Positions 1 through 6,280 of a stretch of 8,987 nucleotides of DNA are shown piece by piece (the stretch's first letter is position 1; each line of letters opens with the position of its first letter). The notes beneath the pieces are model-generated. The model did not search any database, was not told where the DNA came from, and was given only the letters and a program-made list of their open reading frames with translations. A program made the position numbers and the translations under genes. Source of the DNA: Pyrinomonadaceae bacterium (GTDB taxonomy: Bacteria; Acidobacteriota; Blastocatellia; Pyrinomonadales; Pyrinomonadaceae); the NCBI GenBank assembly GCA_013812565.1, contig JACCTF010000911.1, forward strand, positions 1 through 8,987, given 5' to 3'.

Positions 1-470
1 TGCTCCGCCAGATACTTCAATTTCTTATCGAGCAAGCGAAGGCTCTTCTTCGACACATCGTCCGGCTCAACATTGTCGATGCTGATCTGTAAGTATTCAA
101 GCCCGGCATGGTTCAAACGCTTGATGCGCTCGGGCGTCATGTAGTAACCATTTGAGATGAGTCCGGCAATCATCCCGTGTGCGCGTATGTGACGTACGAT
201 CTCGTCCAGTTGTGGGTGCATCAACGGCTCGCCGCCTGAGATGGTGATGACAGAGGTACCAAGCGCGGCAAGTTTATCAAGCCGCTTCTTCATCTGATCA
301 AGCGGCACTGGATTAGAGGAGTGGTCGTATTCATTACAGTAGCCGCACGCGAGATTGCAACGGCGCATCGGGATGATGTGGGCAAGCACCGGATGACGGT
401 TTGAAACAAGGCCGCGCGAGATAAAGCTCGCTTCACGTATTTTTAGTTTGAGGAATGTGCTTCTCTTCAT
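1..470 (-). CDS. Radical SAM protein, N-terminal part (runs off window)
   Basis: The first 156 residues of a radical SAM enzyme read from an ATG at 468-470 to the window edge. The cluster motif C-x3-C-x2-C is at Cys38, Cys42 and Cys45 (CNLACGYC) and should bind the 4Fe-4S cluster that cleaves S-adenosylmethionine. SGGEP at 78-82 is the usual SAM-contacting loop, and [10 protein letters not shown] near 127-136 is a later barrel strand. The layout resembles HpnH/PqqE-like radical SAM proteins, but the substrate cannot be told because the C-terminal part is missing. No strong ribosome binding site precedes the ATG. The frame stays open upstream to a TAG at 669-671 but contains no ATG there, and the upstream translation does not look family-like, so I keep the ATG. 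An intrinsic terminator separates it from the preceding gene, so it probably has its own promoter in 471-606. Confidence 0.9.
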   Translation of the reverse strand, partial: MKRSTFLKLKIREASFISRGLVSNRHPVLAHIIPMRRCNLACGYCNEYDHSSNPVPLDQMKKRLDKLAALGTSVITISGGEPLMHPQLDEIVRHIRAHGMIAGLISNGYYMTPERIKRLNHAGLEYLQISIDNVEPDDVSKKSLRLLDKKLKYLAE

Positions 471-558
471 TGAGCGGTAAATTAGCTGGCTCTCGATGTT
501 TCTGAGCGTGCTGCTTCGACCTTCTTCAATTAAAGTTCGTTCAAAGATTAAGCGAGGC

Positions 559-599
559 GCATGCCCGAAGGCAAGATTAATGCAATTAAAAGGGCATGC
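559..599. repeat. Inverted repeats in the radical SAM leader
   Basis: A perfect 8-bp inverted repeat, GCATGCCC at 559-566 and GGGCATGC at 592-599, encloses a second palindrome, TTAAT-GCA-ATTAA at 577-589. Both lie between the upstream terminator and the radical SAM start. The inner one looks like a small operator; the outer one could be an RNA stem in the leader. The role is inference. Confidence 0.45.
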
Positions 600-606
600 A
601 AACAAC

Positions 607-641
607 AAAGGGTTCCGGTCTTTTAGGGCCAGAACCCTTTT
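607..641 (-). terminator. Rho-independent terminator after the LolA-like gene
   Basis: GAACCCTTTT (632-641) and AAAGGGTTC (607-615) form a 9-bp perfect stem around a 16-nt loop. Read on the minus strand, the stem is followed by a T-rich tract (TTTGTTGTTT). It begins 23 bp after the stop codon of the gene at 665-1363, which it should terminate. Confidence 0.8.
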
Positions 642-664
642 GCTGAAAGCTATACCTAGATTCT

Positions 665-1363
665 TTAGCTACGTACTTTCTTCACGCTTGAATCGAGTTG
701 CAAACGAAACTCACCAGATGCAATCTGCACGTTGCGCTGCACATTCGACAGTCGCACCGTCGTCGCATCATCGTTCTTCTCAACTACTTTAGTTTGCACC
801 GGCATTCCGTCTTCAGAAACCCAGATCTCAACGTGCTTGTAACCTGCGCCTCCCTTGGGCACAAGCTTCATATGCCATGTTTGGACGCCGCCCCCCAACA
901 TTTCCTGGCCGAGGATTTGTGGTTGCTCAAAGCGGGTCGCCAACTGTTGCTTCGTCACGTTCAAGCCGAAGCCGAGCACGCCGCTCACCTTATTGCGATT
1001 TGAGTTAGCATCGCCAACGTAAGCCATGTTCAAACGCTCACGAAACAGCGTGAACTTACCATCAGTGACAACCAACGTCTCGCGTTGCGGTCGCTGCCAA
1101 TCAACACGCACATTAGCGTTGCGACCCGCGCTCGGCAAGTAAATCACAGCGCCCTGATACTTATCGTTATCGCCAATCTGCGCATTGAACTTCTCCATAC
1201 TGATCTCGGCGCGTAGGCTGCGCAGATCGCGGCGGTTGCGCTCCATGCGATTAATGATTGAACTTACCAAACCGGCGCTCTGCGCTTGAACCGGCGGCGC
1301 AGTAACAATCGAACCTGCTATTAACATCAACAAAATAAACCCACCTAGGGGTAACTTCTTCAT
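665..1363 (-). CDS. LolA-like periplasmic outer-membrane lipoprotein carrier
   Basis: A 232-residue secreted protein. Residues 1-27 form a Sec signal peptide (KK, a hydrophobic core, then VQA before the likely cleavage site). The mature part has the features of the LolA/LolB fold: an amphipathic helix with [15 protein letters not shown] near 40-55, alternating beta strands, a [11 protein letters not shown] strand and a C-terminal strand set ([18 protein letters not shown]). LolA proteins carry lipoproteins through the periplasm from LolCDE to the outer membrane. The start is well supported, because GAAGGAG lies 5 nt before the ATG. A consensus promoter sits just upstream and a hairpin terminator just downstream, so the gene can be a unit on its own despite following the ABC transporter genes. 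No lipobox cysteine is present. The family call rests on pattern recognition; the exact cargo is unknown. Confidence 0.8.
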   Translation of the reverse strand: MKKLPLGGFILLMLIAGSIVTAPPVQAQSAGLVSSIINRMERNRRDLRSLRAEISMEKFNAQIGDNDKYQGAVIYLPSAGRNANVRVDWQRPQRETLVVTDGKFTLFRERLNMAYVGDANSNRNKVSGVLGFGLNVTKQQLATRFEQPQILGQEMLGGGVQTWHMKLVPKGGAGYKHVEIWVSEDGMPVQTKVVEKNDDATTVRLSNVQRNVQIASGEFRLQLDSSVKKVRS

Positions 1364-1416
1364 GCATGCTCCTTCAAAATGTATAACCGTATTTATTAAA
1401 TGCCTAAATTCGAGGG

Positions 1417-1444
1417 ATTATATTTGATGGTTAGCGTATGTCAA
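1417..1444 (-). promoter_or_regulatory. Consensus sigma-70 promoter of the LolA-like gene
   Basis: On the minus strand, TTGACA (1444-1439) and TATAAT (1422-1417) are separated by 16 bp; both hexamers match the sigma-70 consensus exactly. Transcription should begin near 1410, giving a leader of about 45-50 nt that contains the GAAGGAG ribosome binding site. The -35 box lies inside the last codons (Val-Asp-Ile) of the upstream membrane-protein gene. Confidence 0.8.
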
Positions 1445-1766
1445 CCTCATAAGCCACGATTTTTCCCAACGCATCTCGAATCGGGCGCGCCTCTTTTTTT
1501 ACTTGTACCTTGGAATCGTTAGTAAGAACACGTATCCGTTGCTCAATTTCGTTTGGGCCTGGATTCGGCGGGAGAGTATCAGATGACACTATCACTTGCT
1601 TCACCATCGCTTGGTTTCGATGTGTTTTGCCGGAGCGAAGTTCGCCATTATCAAACCACCTCTGCGGAGTGAGAAAGATGAAGGCGAGGATCATTACACA
1701 TAACACGTCATACTGCCACGTACTGCGGTTATAGCGCCAGAAGAATAGATTTTTGAGTGTGCGCAA
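1431..1766 (-). CDS. Small single-pass membrane protein of the Lol-like block
   Basis: I recognise no named family. Starting at TTG (1764-1766) gives 111 residues: a basic aromatic N-terminus (MRTLKNLFFWRYNRSTWQYD), one membrane helix at about 20-34, then a soluble tail of about 75 residues, probably periplasmic, ending in EVDIR. The open frame extends to an ATG at 1848-1850, giving 139 residues. The extra 28 residues, however, are coded by a GC-rich palindrome flanked by short repeats and look non-coding. The TTG has GGGGG 6 nt upstream, which supports the short form. The gene lies between a LolD-type ATPase gene and a LolA-like gene, which suggests an accessory or scaffold role in envelope transport; this is inference. 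Its 3' end carries the -35 box of the next gene. Confidence 0.7.
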   Translation of the reverse strand: MRTLKNLFFWRYNRSTWQYDVLCVMILAFIFLTPQRWFDNGELRSGKTHRNQAMVKQVIVSSDTLPPNPGPNEIEQRIRVLTNDSKVQVKKEARPIRDALGKIVAYEVDIR

Positions 1767-1794
1767 AACAAGCCCCCATAGTAATAACTTAGAG

Positions 1795-1845
1795 GTGACA
1801 GTAACAAGGGCACCCCACGCGGGGACCCCGCGTAAACAGTAACAA
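1795..1845. repeat. GC-rich palindrome between short direct repeats
   Basis: The 10-bp direct repeat ACAGTAACAA occurs at 1798-1807 and 1836-1845. Between the copies is a perfect palindrome, ACGCGGGG-A-CCCCGCGT (1817-1833). The repeat units have 7-bp spacing (GTAAACA GTAACAA), and GTAAACAGT (1832-1840) has an inverted partner ACTGTTTAC at 1957-1965. This resembles a small intergenic repeat element and lies just upstream of the preferred start of the membrane-protein gene. Confidence 0.6.
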
Positions 1846-1944
1846 AACAAAGGGATGAGTGATGAATGCCGTGCTTCGGACTCTGAACGCGCCGGCTACA
1901 TCTTCTTCTGCCTGAAGCCGCGGAGGGTGCCGCATCGACATTGG

Positions 1945-1972
1945 TCTTTACTTGTCACTGTTTACCTGTCAC
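1945..1972 (-). repeat. Four 7-bp units at the end of the ATPase gene
   Basis: On the minus strand four consecutive heptads read GTGACAG, GTAAACA, GTGACAA, GTAAAGA. The second heptad supplies the TAA stop of the ATPase gene, and the first encodes part of its last residues (Ser-Asp-Arg). The units match those near 1795-1845 in inverted orientation. Confidence 0.6.
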
Positions 1973-2648
1973 TTTTAGTAATTTGCCCATCACGCATGTG
2001 CACAATGCGGCGACTCACCGCGGCGGCCTCCGGGTTGTGCGTAATCATAACAATGGTTTGACCGAAGCGCTCGTTTAACTCTCGCAACATACTGAGGACA
2101 ATCTGCGAATTCTCCGAATCAAGGTTGCCCGTCGGCTCGTCAGCCAGAATGATCGCCGGGCGCGTTACGATGGCGCGCGCTAGGGCGACACGCTGCTGTT
2201 CGCCGCCGGAGAGTTCCAACGGCTTGTGGTGCATTTTATCTTCAAGCCGCAGCAGACGCAGGACCTCGCGTCGTCTAGCGGGATCGTCTCCGCCGTTTGA
2301 GCGCGCGTGAATGCGTTCGGCAAGACGCAGATTGCCTTCAGCAGTTAGTGTCGGAAACAGATTGAACCGTTGGAAGACGAAGCCGATCTTACGGCGGCGA
2401 ATGTCCGTGCGCTCGGCGTCCGATGCCGCCGCGAGGTCTTCGCCGTCAACGAGGATGCGCCCGCTAGAAGGCGTCAGCAGTCCGCCGAGCAGATGCAGCA
2501 GCGTCGACTTACCGCAGCCCGACGGCCCCATGATCGCCACAAAGTCGCCTTCCGCAGCCTCTAACGATACTCCGCGCAAAGCATGCACATCAACGCTACC
2601 CACGCGGTAAATCTTCGCCAGATTTTCAGCTTGCAAAATCGTCTTCAT
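1962..2648 (-). CDS. LolD/MacB-type ABC transporter ATPase
   Basis: A complete 228-residue ABC ATPase of the LolD/FtsE/MacB class, which powers FtsX-type permeases acting on periplasmic substrates rather than moving solutes through a channel. Walker A is GPSGCGKST (41-49), the Q-loop glutamine is Gln93, the signature is LSGGEQQ (146-152), Walker B is IILADE (166-171), the D-loop follows as GNLDS, and the H-loop histidine is His204. [10 protein letters not shown] near 97-106 is typical of this subfamily. All catalytic residues are present and the length is normal. The partner permease is encoded 52 bp upstream. There is no strong ribosome binding site before the ATG. LolD is the favoured subtype because LolA-like genes flank the pair, but MacB-type ATPases cannot be told apart from sequence alone. 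Confidence 0.93.
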   Translation of the reverse strand: MKTILQAENLAKIYRVGSVDVHALRGVSLEAAEGDFVAIMGPSGCGKSTLLHLLGGLLTPSSGRILVDGEDLAAASDAERTDIRRRKIGFVFQRFNLFPTLTAEGNLRLAERIHARSNGGDDPARRREVLRLLRLEDKMHHKPLELSGGEQQRVALARAIVTRPAIILADEPTGNLDSENSQIVLSMLRELNERFGQTIVMITHNPEAAAVSRRIVHMRDGQITKSDR

Positions 2649-2650
2649 AA

Positions 2651-2707
2651 GCGATGAATGTGAGTGATGAGTTAAAACTTGTTCTTACTATTACTCATCA
2701 CTATTCG
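2651..2707. repeat. Inverted repeat with 7-bp units between permease and ATPase genes
   Basis: AGTGATGAGT (2663-2672) and ACTCATCACT (2693-2702) form a perfect 10-bp inverted repeat in the 52-bp gap. Further GATGA/ACTCATC-like units flank it. The right arm overlaps the TAG stop of the permease gene. No U-tract follows on the minus strand, so it looks like a repeat element or processing hairpin rather than a terminator. Confidence 0.6.
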
Positions 2708-3798
2708 TAACTGAGCGCAGTGACCGGATCGAGGTTTGCCGCGCGTACCGCCGGATAGAGTGCGCCGAGCGCGCCGCCGAGCGTGCCGATCAAGGCCGCT
2801 GTTATGGCCCAGGCCCATCCATATTCAAACATTAGTCCGTAAGTTCGGTGGATCAGAGAGCCGGCGCAGATGGCGACGATGAAGCCGAGCGTACACCCGA
2901 TTACGCTAATCAACAACGCTTCTTTCTCGATCTCTACAATAATGTAGCGGCGCGACGCTCCGAGCGCTTTGAGTATTCCGATCTCGCTCGTTCGCTCAGT
3001 AATCGTGGTGTACATCGCGAGCATTACGACGAGCGCGCTCACCACTGCCGCAAGGCCTGTGAGCACACGCAAGAACACGCCGAGGTATGGAATACTTCGT
3101 TCGATGTTTGTCATCACGTCGCGTGTGAATTGAATGCGATTGCCGGGAAGCTGTCGGTCGATGCGCTGTGCAACCTCAACCTGCTCATCAGTATTGCGGC
3201 ATCTGACGAGAATGTATGTGCACTTGCCCGTGACCTCCAGCGCATCCTGCATTGCCGCAAGCGACATCTTCACGCGCGCCCCTGATTCGGGAGCATAAAT
3301 TCCGACCACGCGGTAAGGCTGTTTGCCAAAAACCTGGAGCATGCCGCCCACAGTCGTTTTGCTGTTTCTGGCTTTCGTCTGGTCGATGACAACTTCGTCT
3401 ACGGCTTCCGGCGGCCGCCCCGCGACGATGCGCATCTGGTTCATCTCGGCAAACGGTGCCCAGTCTACGCCCTCAACCCGCTCGATGCCGAAACCACGAC
3501 CGCTCTGGAACACATACAAGATCATCGGCACGGCTGCTTCGACACCCTCAATCTGTTGCAACTGCTCAACGTACTTGGTGCTAAGGTTAGCCATCGAACT
3601 TATTAGCTCTTGCGAGCCGGGCCGTGTGAACATGATCTCGGCGCGCACGTTTGCTGAGCGCCGTTCCACGTCGTTCGACATGCCGCGGGCAAGCCCTGTA
3701 AACAGCAGCACGAGGCTGACGCCGAGCGCCACGCCGATCATGCTTACGAGCGCACGAATCGGGCGTTGGCGAATGTTGGCAACAACGATACTGTCCAT
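2701..3798 (-). CDS. FtsX-family ABC permease (LolC/MacB-like)
   Basis: A complete 365-residue permease with the MacB/LolCE topology. Helix 1 is at about 17-38; a large periplasmic domain spans about 40-240; helices 2-4 are at about 241-263, 294-317 and 328-349. The cytoplasmic coupling segment ERTSEIGILKALGAS (268-282), after helix 2, is the hallmark of the FtsX domain and contacts the ATPase. The C-terminus YPAVRAANLDPVTALSYE is also typical. Such proteins work as dimers with a LolD/MacB ATPase, encoded next, and pull or release lipoproteins or other envelope substrates by mechanotransmission. Only one permease gene is present, so the complex would be a homodimer rather than a LolC-LolE heterodimer unless a second permease is encoded elsewhere. 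The ATG lacks a clear Shine-Dalgarno sequence. Confidence 0.9.
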   Translation of the reverse strand: MDSIVVANIRQRPIRALVSMIGVALGVSLVLLFTGLARGMSNDVERRSANVRAEIMFTRPGSQELISSMANLSTKYVEQLQQIEGVEAAVPMILYVFQSGRGFGIERVEGVDWAPFAEMNQMRIVAGRPPEAVDEVVIDQTKARNSKTTVGGMLQVFGKQPYRVVGIYAPESGARVKMSLAAMQDALEVTGKCTYILVRCRNTDEQVEVAQRIDRQLPGNRIQFTRDVMTNIERSIPYLGVFLRVLTGLAAVVSALVVMLAMYTTITERTSEIGILKALGASRRYIIVEIEKEALLISVIGCTLGFIVAICAGSLIHRTYGLMFEYGWAWAITAALIGTLGGALGALYPAVRAANLDPVTALSYE

Positions 3799-3868
3799 GA
3801 GTTTGGCTGGTAAATGGCAGGATGATGGGTTGAAAGCAACAATAATTTGCCGTTGTCAGGGGCGTGGC

Positions 3869-4942
3869 TCATTGCTTTTGCTGGCTCTTAGCGGATGCGC
3901 CGCGTGCGTCTAGATCGACTTCCTGTAACTGCCACTTGTTGTCGAGCACGAAGGTCTTCGCATTGTATGGCCGGTCAACCACTACGGCCTCCGGCGCTTG
4001 GTAATTAATACGCAGCGAATAACGATCCTGTGGGCGCGTTAACTCGATGCGCGACGGAAGAACATAGCGGCCATCTTCGCCGAAACTCTTTGGATCATTG
4101 TAAAGCACATCCGTCGTCAACTGTCCGCGTTCATCAAAAGTCTGCAACTTGGCTAACTTGATCTTCTCGAAGCGATCGAACCAAAAGCGGCGGACGAGGC
4201 GCGCGCGCCCCTCACCTTCAGGCGCAAGTTCGTCAAGCACGTAGTAGCCGCGCACGACACGCGCGCTTTCTTTCGCACGCGGTCGCGTATCTGCTTCCTC
4301 TTCAAACTGTTCGCTACGGGCATAAACAAGATTCGAGCCCGCTTCGGCGGCAGGGAGAAGCAGGAGCGCATCGGTGAAATGCTGCGGTCGCAATCCTGAA
4401 AGAGCGCTCACGGCTTGCTGCTGTGTCACTCTCTTTTTTTTCTCGTCGCTGCCGCAATCCGCCTGCTCGCCCTTGCTCTCCAACTTTGGATACACGGCGC
4501 TGTTAGTGCCGCGCACAAAGCGGCGGTACTTCTCGTCGCCCATCAGCACTGCGACTCGAAAACCTTCTCCATCTGACGTCATCTCCGCCACGCTATAATT
4601 TACAAACGGCGTTTGAATCACCAGATAAATCTGACCGGGGCGCTGCAAGGTAACAGTGCCATCTGCCGTGCGGTACTTCTCTGCAACTCCACACTCAGCA
4701 AAAGAGGTGTCCAGAAACTGTATGTCAACCTTGCCGCGAATCGAACGCAAAGCCGCCGTGCGATTGATCGCTGCCAGAAGCTCACCGGTGTCGGCTTCCG
4801 CAAGCGGTCCAAGCAGTGGGGGCACAGTCACCTTGCGTTTAAGGCCGGGAACATCGCAGCCGCTTGAGGCAAGTAATCCTATCGAGATTACAAGAACGAC
4901 TGCCAACCGTATGGCTTTGATCGAAGAAAACAAATCAAGCAT
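3869..4942 (-). CDS. LolA/LolB-like outer-envelope lipoprotein
   Basis: A 357-residue predicted lipoprotein. Residues 1-28 form a signal peptide ending in LLASSGC, with Cys29 as the likely lipidated residue; serine at -3 is less usual than leucine. The rest resembles the LolA/LolB/DUF4292 fold: LLAAINRTAALRSIRGKVDI near 55-74, then strands such as DGTVTLQRPGQIYLVIQTPF and a SDGEGFRVAVLMGDEKYRRFVRG segment. A charged linker (about 155-172) and a C-terminal strand set with a DNKWQLQEVDLD tail follow. In the Lol pathway LolB is the lipidated acceptor at the outer membrane, so a LolB-like or LolA-like role alongside the permease and ATPase is plausible. The permease gene begins 70 bp downstream. 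A run of eight A residues on the coding strand (4434-4441) encodes Lys-rich sequence and is slippage-prone. The ATG has only a weak GAG before it. The fold call is moderately sure; the role is inference. Confidence 0.75.
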   Translation of the reverse strand: MLDLFSSIKAIRLAVVLVISIGLLASSGCDVPGLKRKVTVPPLLGPLAEADTGELLAAINRTAALRSIRGKVDIQFLDTSFAECGVAEKYRTADGTVTLQRPGQIYLVIQTPFVNYSVAEMTSDGEGFRVAVLMGDEKYRRFVRGTNSAVYPKLESKGEQADCGSDEKKKRVTQQQAVSALSGLRPQHFTDALLLLPAAEAGSNLVYARSEQFEEEADTRPRAKESARVVRGYYVLDELAPEGEGRARLVRRFWFDRFEKIKLAKLQTFDERGQLTTDVLYNDPKSFGEDGRYVLPSRIELTRPQDRYSLRINYQAPEAVVVDRPYNAKTFVLDNKWQLQEVDLDARGASAKSQQKQ

Positions 4943-5008
4943 CTCAAAAGTAGAGACCGCCTGGTTGAAAGCGACATGCGATCAACGGCGGTTTGACGAA
5001 AATGTAAG

Positions 5009-5037
5009 AAGGCAAGCTAACAAAGGGGGTTTGCCTT
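5009..5037 (-). terminator. Possible terminator after the K+/H+ exchange-related gene
   Basis: AAGGCAA (5009-5015) pairs with TTGCCTT (5031-5037), a 7-bp stem. On the minus strand it is followed by CTTACATTTTC, a weak T-rich tract. It lies 65-93 bp past the stop at 5102 and before the lipoprotein gene, so it would separate the two units. Stem strength and U-tract are modest. Confidence 0.4.
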
Positions 5038-5101
5038 GTCAACACGCGTCGGCGGCCGCTTTCCTTCCGTTTAACAAAGCCTCTCGCCCTGATGTCATGC
5101 C

Positions 5102-5776
5102 TCAGCGCACAACGAGCGGGGCGTTGCGCTGCGTTTCTTCCGGCTGCGCCATCACTCGTTTGACGAAAGCTTCGACGTTCTTTAACTTCAGACTTGCCGC
5201 GCGACGCGTGGCCTGCCCTTCATCCCTTCCGAAAGATTGATCAAGCGTGCCGAGCGGTTCGAGCATCGTTGTAACTTCTCCGCTTCGTGCGTTGCGTATG
5301 CCGAGCAACGCAAATCCATGACAGATGGCGCGGTACGCGAACGGGTAGCCAATGATGTTCGGACCGGGTATCACCATCAGCGGCACTGTTAATAGAGAGA
5401 TCAAAGTGTCCACCGTAAACCATAGCAGGTGATAACGCCGTTGTCGCGCGAGGTAGTTAGTCCAAGCAGCGAGCGTTTGGGTGGTTGTCATCATCGTTGG
5501 GTGGTATAGCTCAATGGCAGCGGCGCTTCGTAAATCTCGAAGCAAGACTTCGTCGTGAGACGTGCGTTGCTGTAGCCACTCCCAAATTCGCCGCACGCGC
5601 AAGCCCATGCCGCTTTCTGCTTTCCCCAAAGTTGTTTGCCATTCTTTGTACTTGCGTTCGAGTTTGACGCGTACACCCTGTGACGTAGCGGACGCCGCAT
5701 CTTCAGCGACATCTTCCAGTCCCTCTGAATAGAAGGCATGCTGTCCGTTATTAAAATTGAGTAAGTAAATTTTCAC
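5102..5776 (-). CDS. Mitochondrial K+/H+ exchange-related (Mit_KHE1-like) protein
   Basis: From GTG at 5774-5776 this gives 224 residues beginning VKIYLLNFNNGQHAFYSEG. The pattern fits bacterial members of the Mit_KHE1 (PF10173) family as I recall it: an N-terminal beta segment, a basic helix with WEWLQQ at 66-71, LRSAAAIELYHP at 82-93, one or two hydrophobic stretches at about 116-137, the GPNIIGY motif at 138-144, then FAYRAICHGFALLGIRNARSG. Yeast relatives are tied to mitochondrial K+/H+ exchange; the bacterial role is not established, and one short hydrophobic stretch does not suggest a full transporter. The frame stays open upstream to an ATG at 5941, adding 55 residues that do not look family-like, so the GTG is preferred although no Shine-Dalgarno is visible. 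The GTG sits in a small palindrome, TTCAC-T-GTGAA (5772-5782). Confidence 0.75.
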   Translation of the reverse strand: MKIYLLNFNNGQHAFYSEGLEDVAEDAASATSQGVRVKLERKYKEWQTTLGKAESGMGLRVRRIWEWLQQRTSHDEVLLRDLRSAAAIELYHPTMMTTTQTLAAWTNYLARQRRYHLLWFTVDTLISLLTVPLMVIPGPNIIGYPFAYRAICHGFALLGIRNARSGEVTTMLEPLGTLDQSFGRDEGQATRRAASLKLKNVEAFVKRVMAQPEETQRNAPLVVR

Positions 5777-6091
5777 TGTGAAGATTTGCAAGTTCAAAAT
5801 ACTACAGGGGAGAATAGCAGATGGGCAGGAAGCACGCTTGAATGAGAGAGCTACAAGGATCAACAAAATTTCGTTCTTTACCCAGCCCGCATGGTCTCTG
5901 ATTAAAAAGGCACCCGTTTCGTTGCATTGAGAGCTTTGCACTGACGCTCTCTGCGAGGTAATGGCTCAATCCCAGTAGAGGCAGAAAGCGCGACCGTGAG
6001 GGAGGGTTGCGAACGCCACAGCTTCCGCGCGGGCTTCTGCCACGCTTGCCACTGACTGAACCGCTTCCTGCCTAGAATCACAGCGTACTTT
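5777..6091. other. 315-bp spacer without a convincing gene
   Basis: Between the end of the HD gene remnant and the GTG of the next gene no convincing coding sequence is visible on either strand. A 79-codon minus-strand frame (5902-6141) partly overlaps the HD remnant in another frame and has no family-like pattern. The spacer contains the hairpin at 5980-6041. No clear promoter hexamers could be assigned for the downstream gene. Confidence 0.6.
5980..6041. repeat. Imperfect 62-bp inverted repeat
   Basis: GGCAGAA (5980-5986) pairs exactly with TTCTGCC (6035-6041). The pairing continues imperfectly through AGCGCG on the left and CGCGCGGGC on the right. The style (gcagaa, cgcgaccgtgaggga, ttccgcgcgggcttctgc) resembles interspersed intergenic repeats of some environmental bacteria, but copy number cannot be judged from one window. 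Confidence 0.45.
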
Positions 6092-6280
6092 TTACAGCCC
6101 TTCACTTTGGCGTGCTTGAATGAGTTTCTGCAGAATCTCATCTACGACCTCGCCGGCCGCACCATCAAGCTGGAAGTCAATCGCTGCGGCGCCGTCCCAA
6201 AACTCATCAAGGCCGCGCACGCCCACGCGCTCGAACGCAAGCGCCTGCACTAGAAGATCAATGACATCTGCCGCTTTGAC
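6092..6280 (-). pseudogene. C-terminal part of the HD phosphohydrolase gene, past an amber codon
   Basis: Directly after the TAG at 6281-6283, the same frame stays open for 62 codons to TAA at 6092-6094. It reads VKAADVIDLLVQALAFERVG, then VRGLDEFWDG, and ends in QKLIQARQSEGL. This is what a YfbR-like HD protein should have next: the VKxAD motif carrying the fourth metal-binding aspartate, a helix of the QAL-x-[FY]-ER type, and LDEFW near the C-terminus. With the amber codon read through, the product would be 191 residues, close to the usual family length. There is no frameshift and no other stop in this part. It is most simply the cut-off 3' end of the gene at 6281-6667. Confidence 0.85.

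Noticed and set aside
559..641. Riboswitch in the radical SAM leader
   Set aside because: Two hairpins are present, but no consensus of a known riboswitch class could be recognised, and the distal hairpin is fully explained as the upstream gene's terminator.
1855..2061. 68-codon plus-strand frame with a hydrophobic stretch
   Set aside because: It spans the repeat island and the antisense of the ATPase gene; the hydrophobic stretch comes from the heptad repeats. No ribosome binding site or family pattern.
3323..3913. 196-codon plus-strand frame
   Set aside because: Antisense of the permease gene and the end of the lipoprotein gene, without recognisable motifs.
5502..5530. tRNA-like stretch on the plus strand (ggtatagctcaatggcag resembles a tRNA D-arm)
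   Set aside because: No matching acceptor stem, anticodon arm or TTC arm at the right spacing, and it lies inside a well-supported coding region on the minus strand.
5777..5941. 55-residue N-terminal extension of the Mit_KHE1-like protein
   Set aside because: Composition and lack of family-like pattern argue against it; bacterial relatives as I recall begin with a KIYLL/KLYLL-like segment, which here starts at the GTG.
5902..6141. 79-codon minus-strand frame in the spacer
   Set aside because: Rich in Arg, Lys and Trp with no family-like pattern, and it overlaps the HD remnant in another frame.
6116..6253. Plus-strand open frame reading NEFLQNLIYDLAGRTIKLEV and onward
   Set aside because: It looked protein-like, but the minus strand here encodes the clear C-terminal motifs of the HD protein in frame with its N-terminal part; the plus frame is its antisense shadow.
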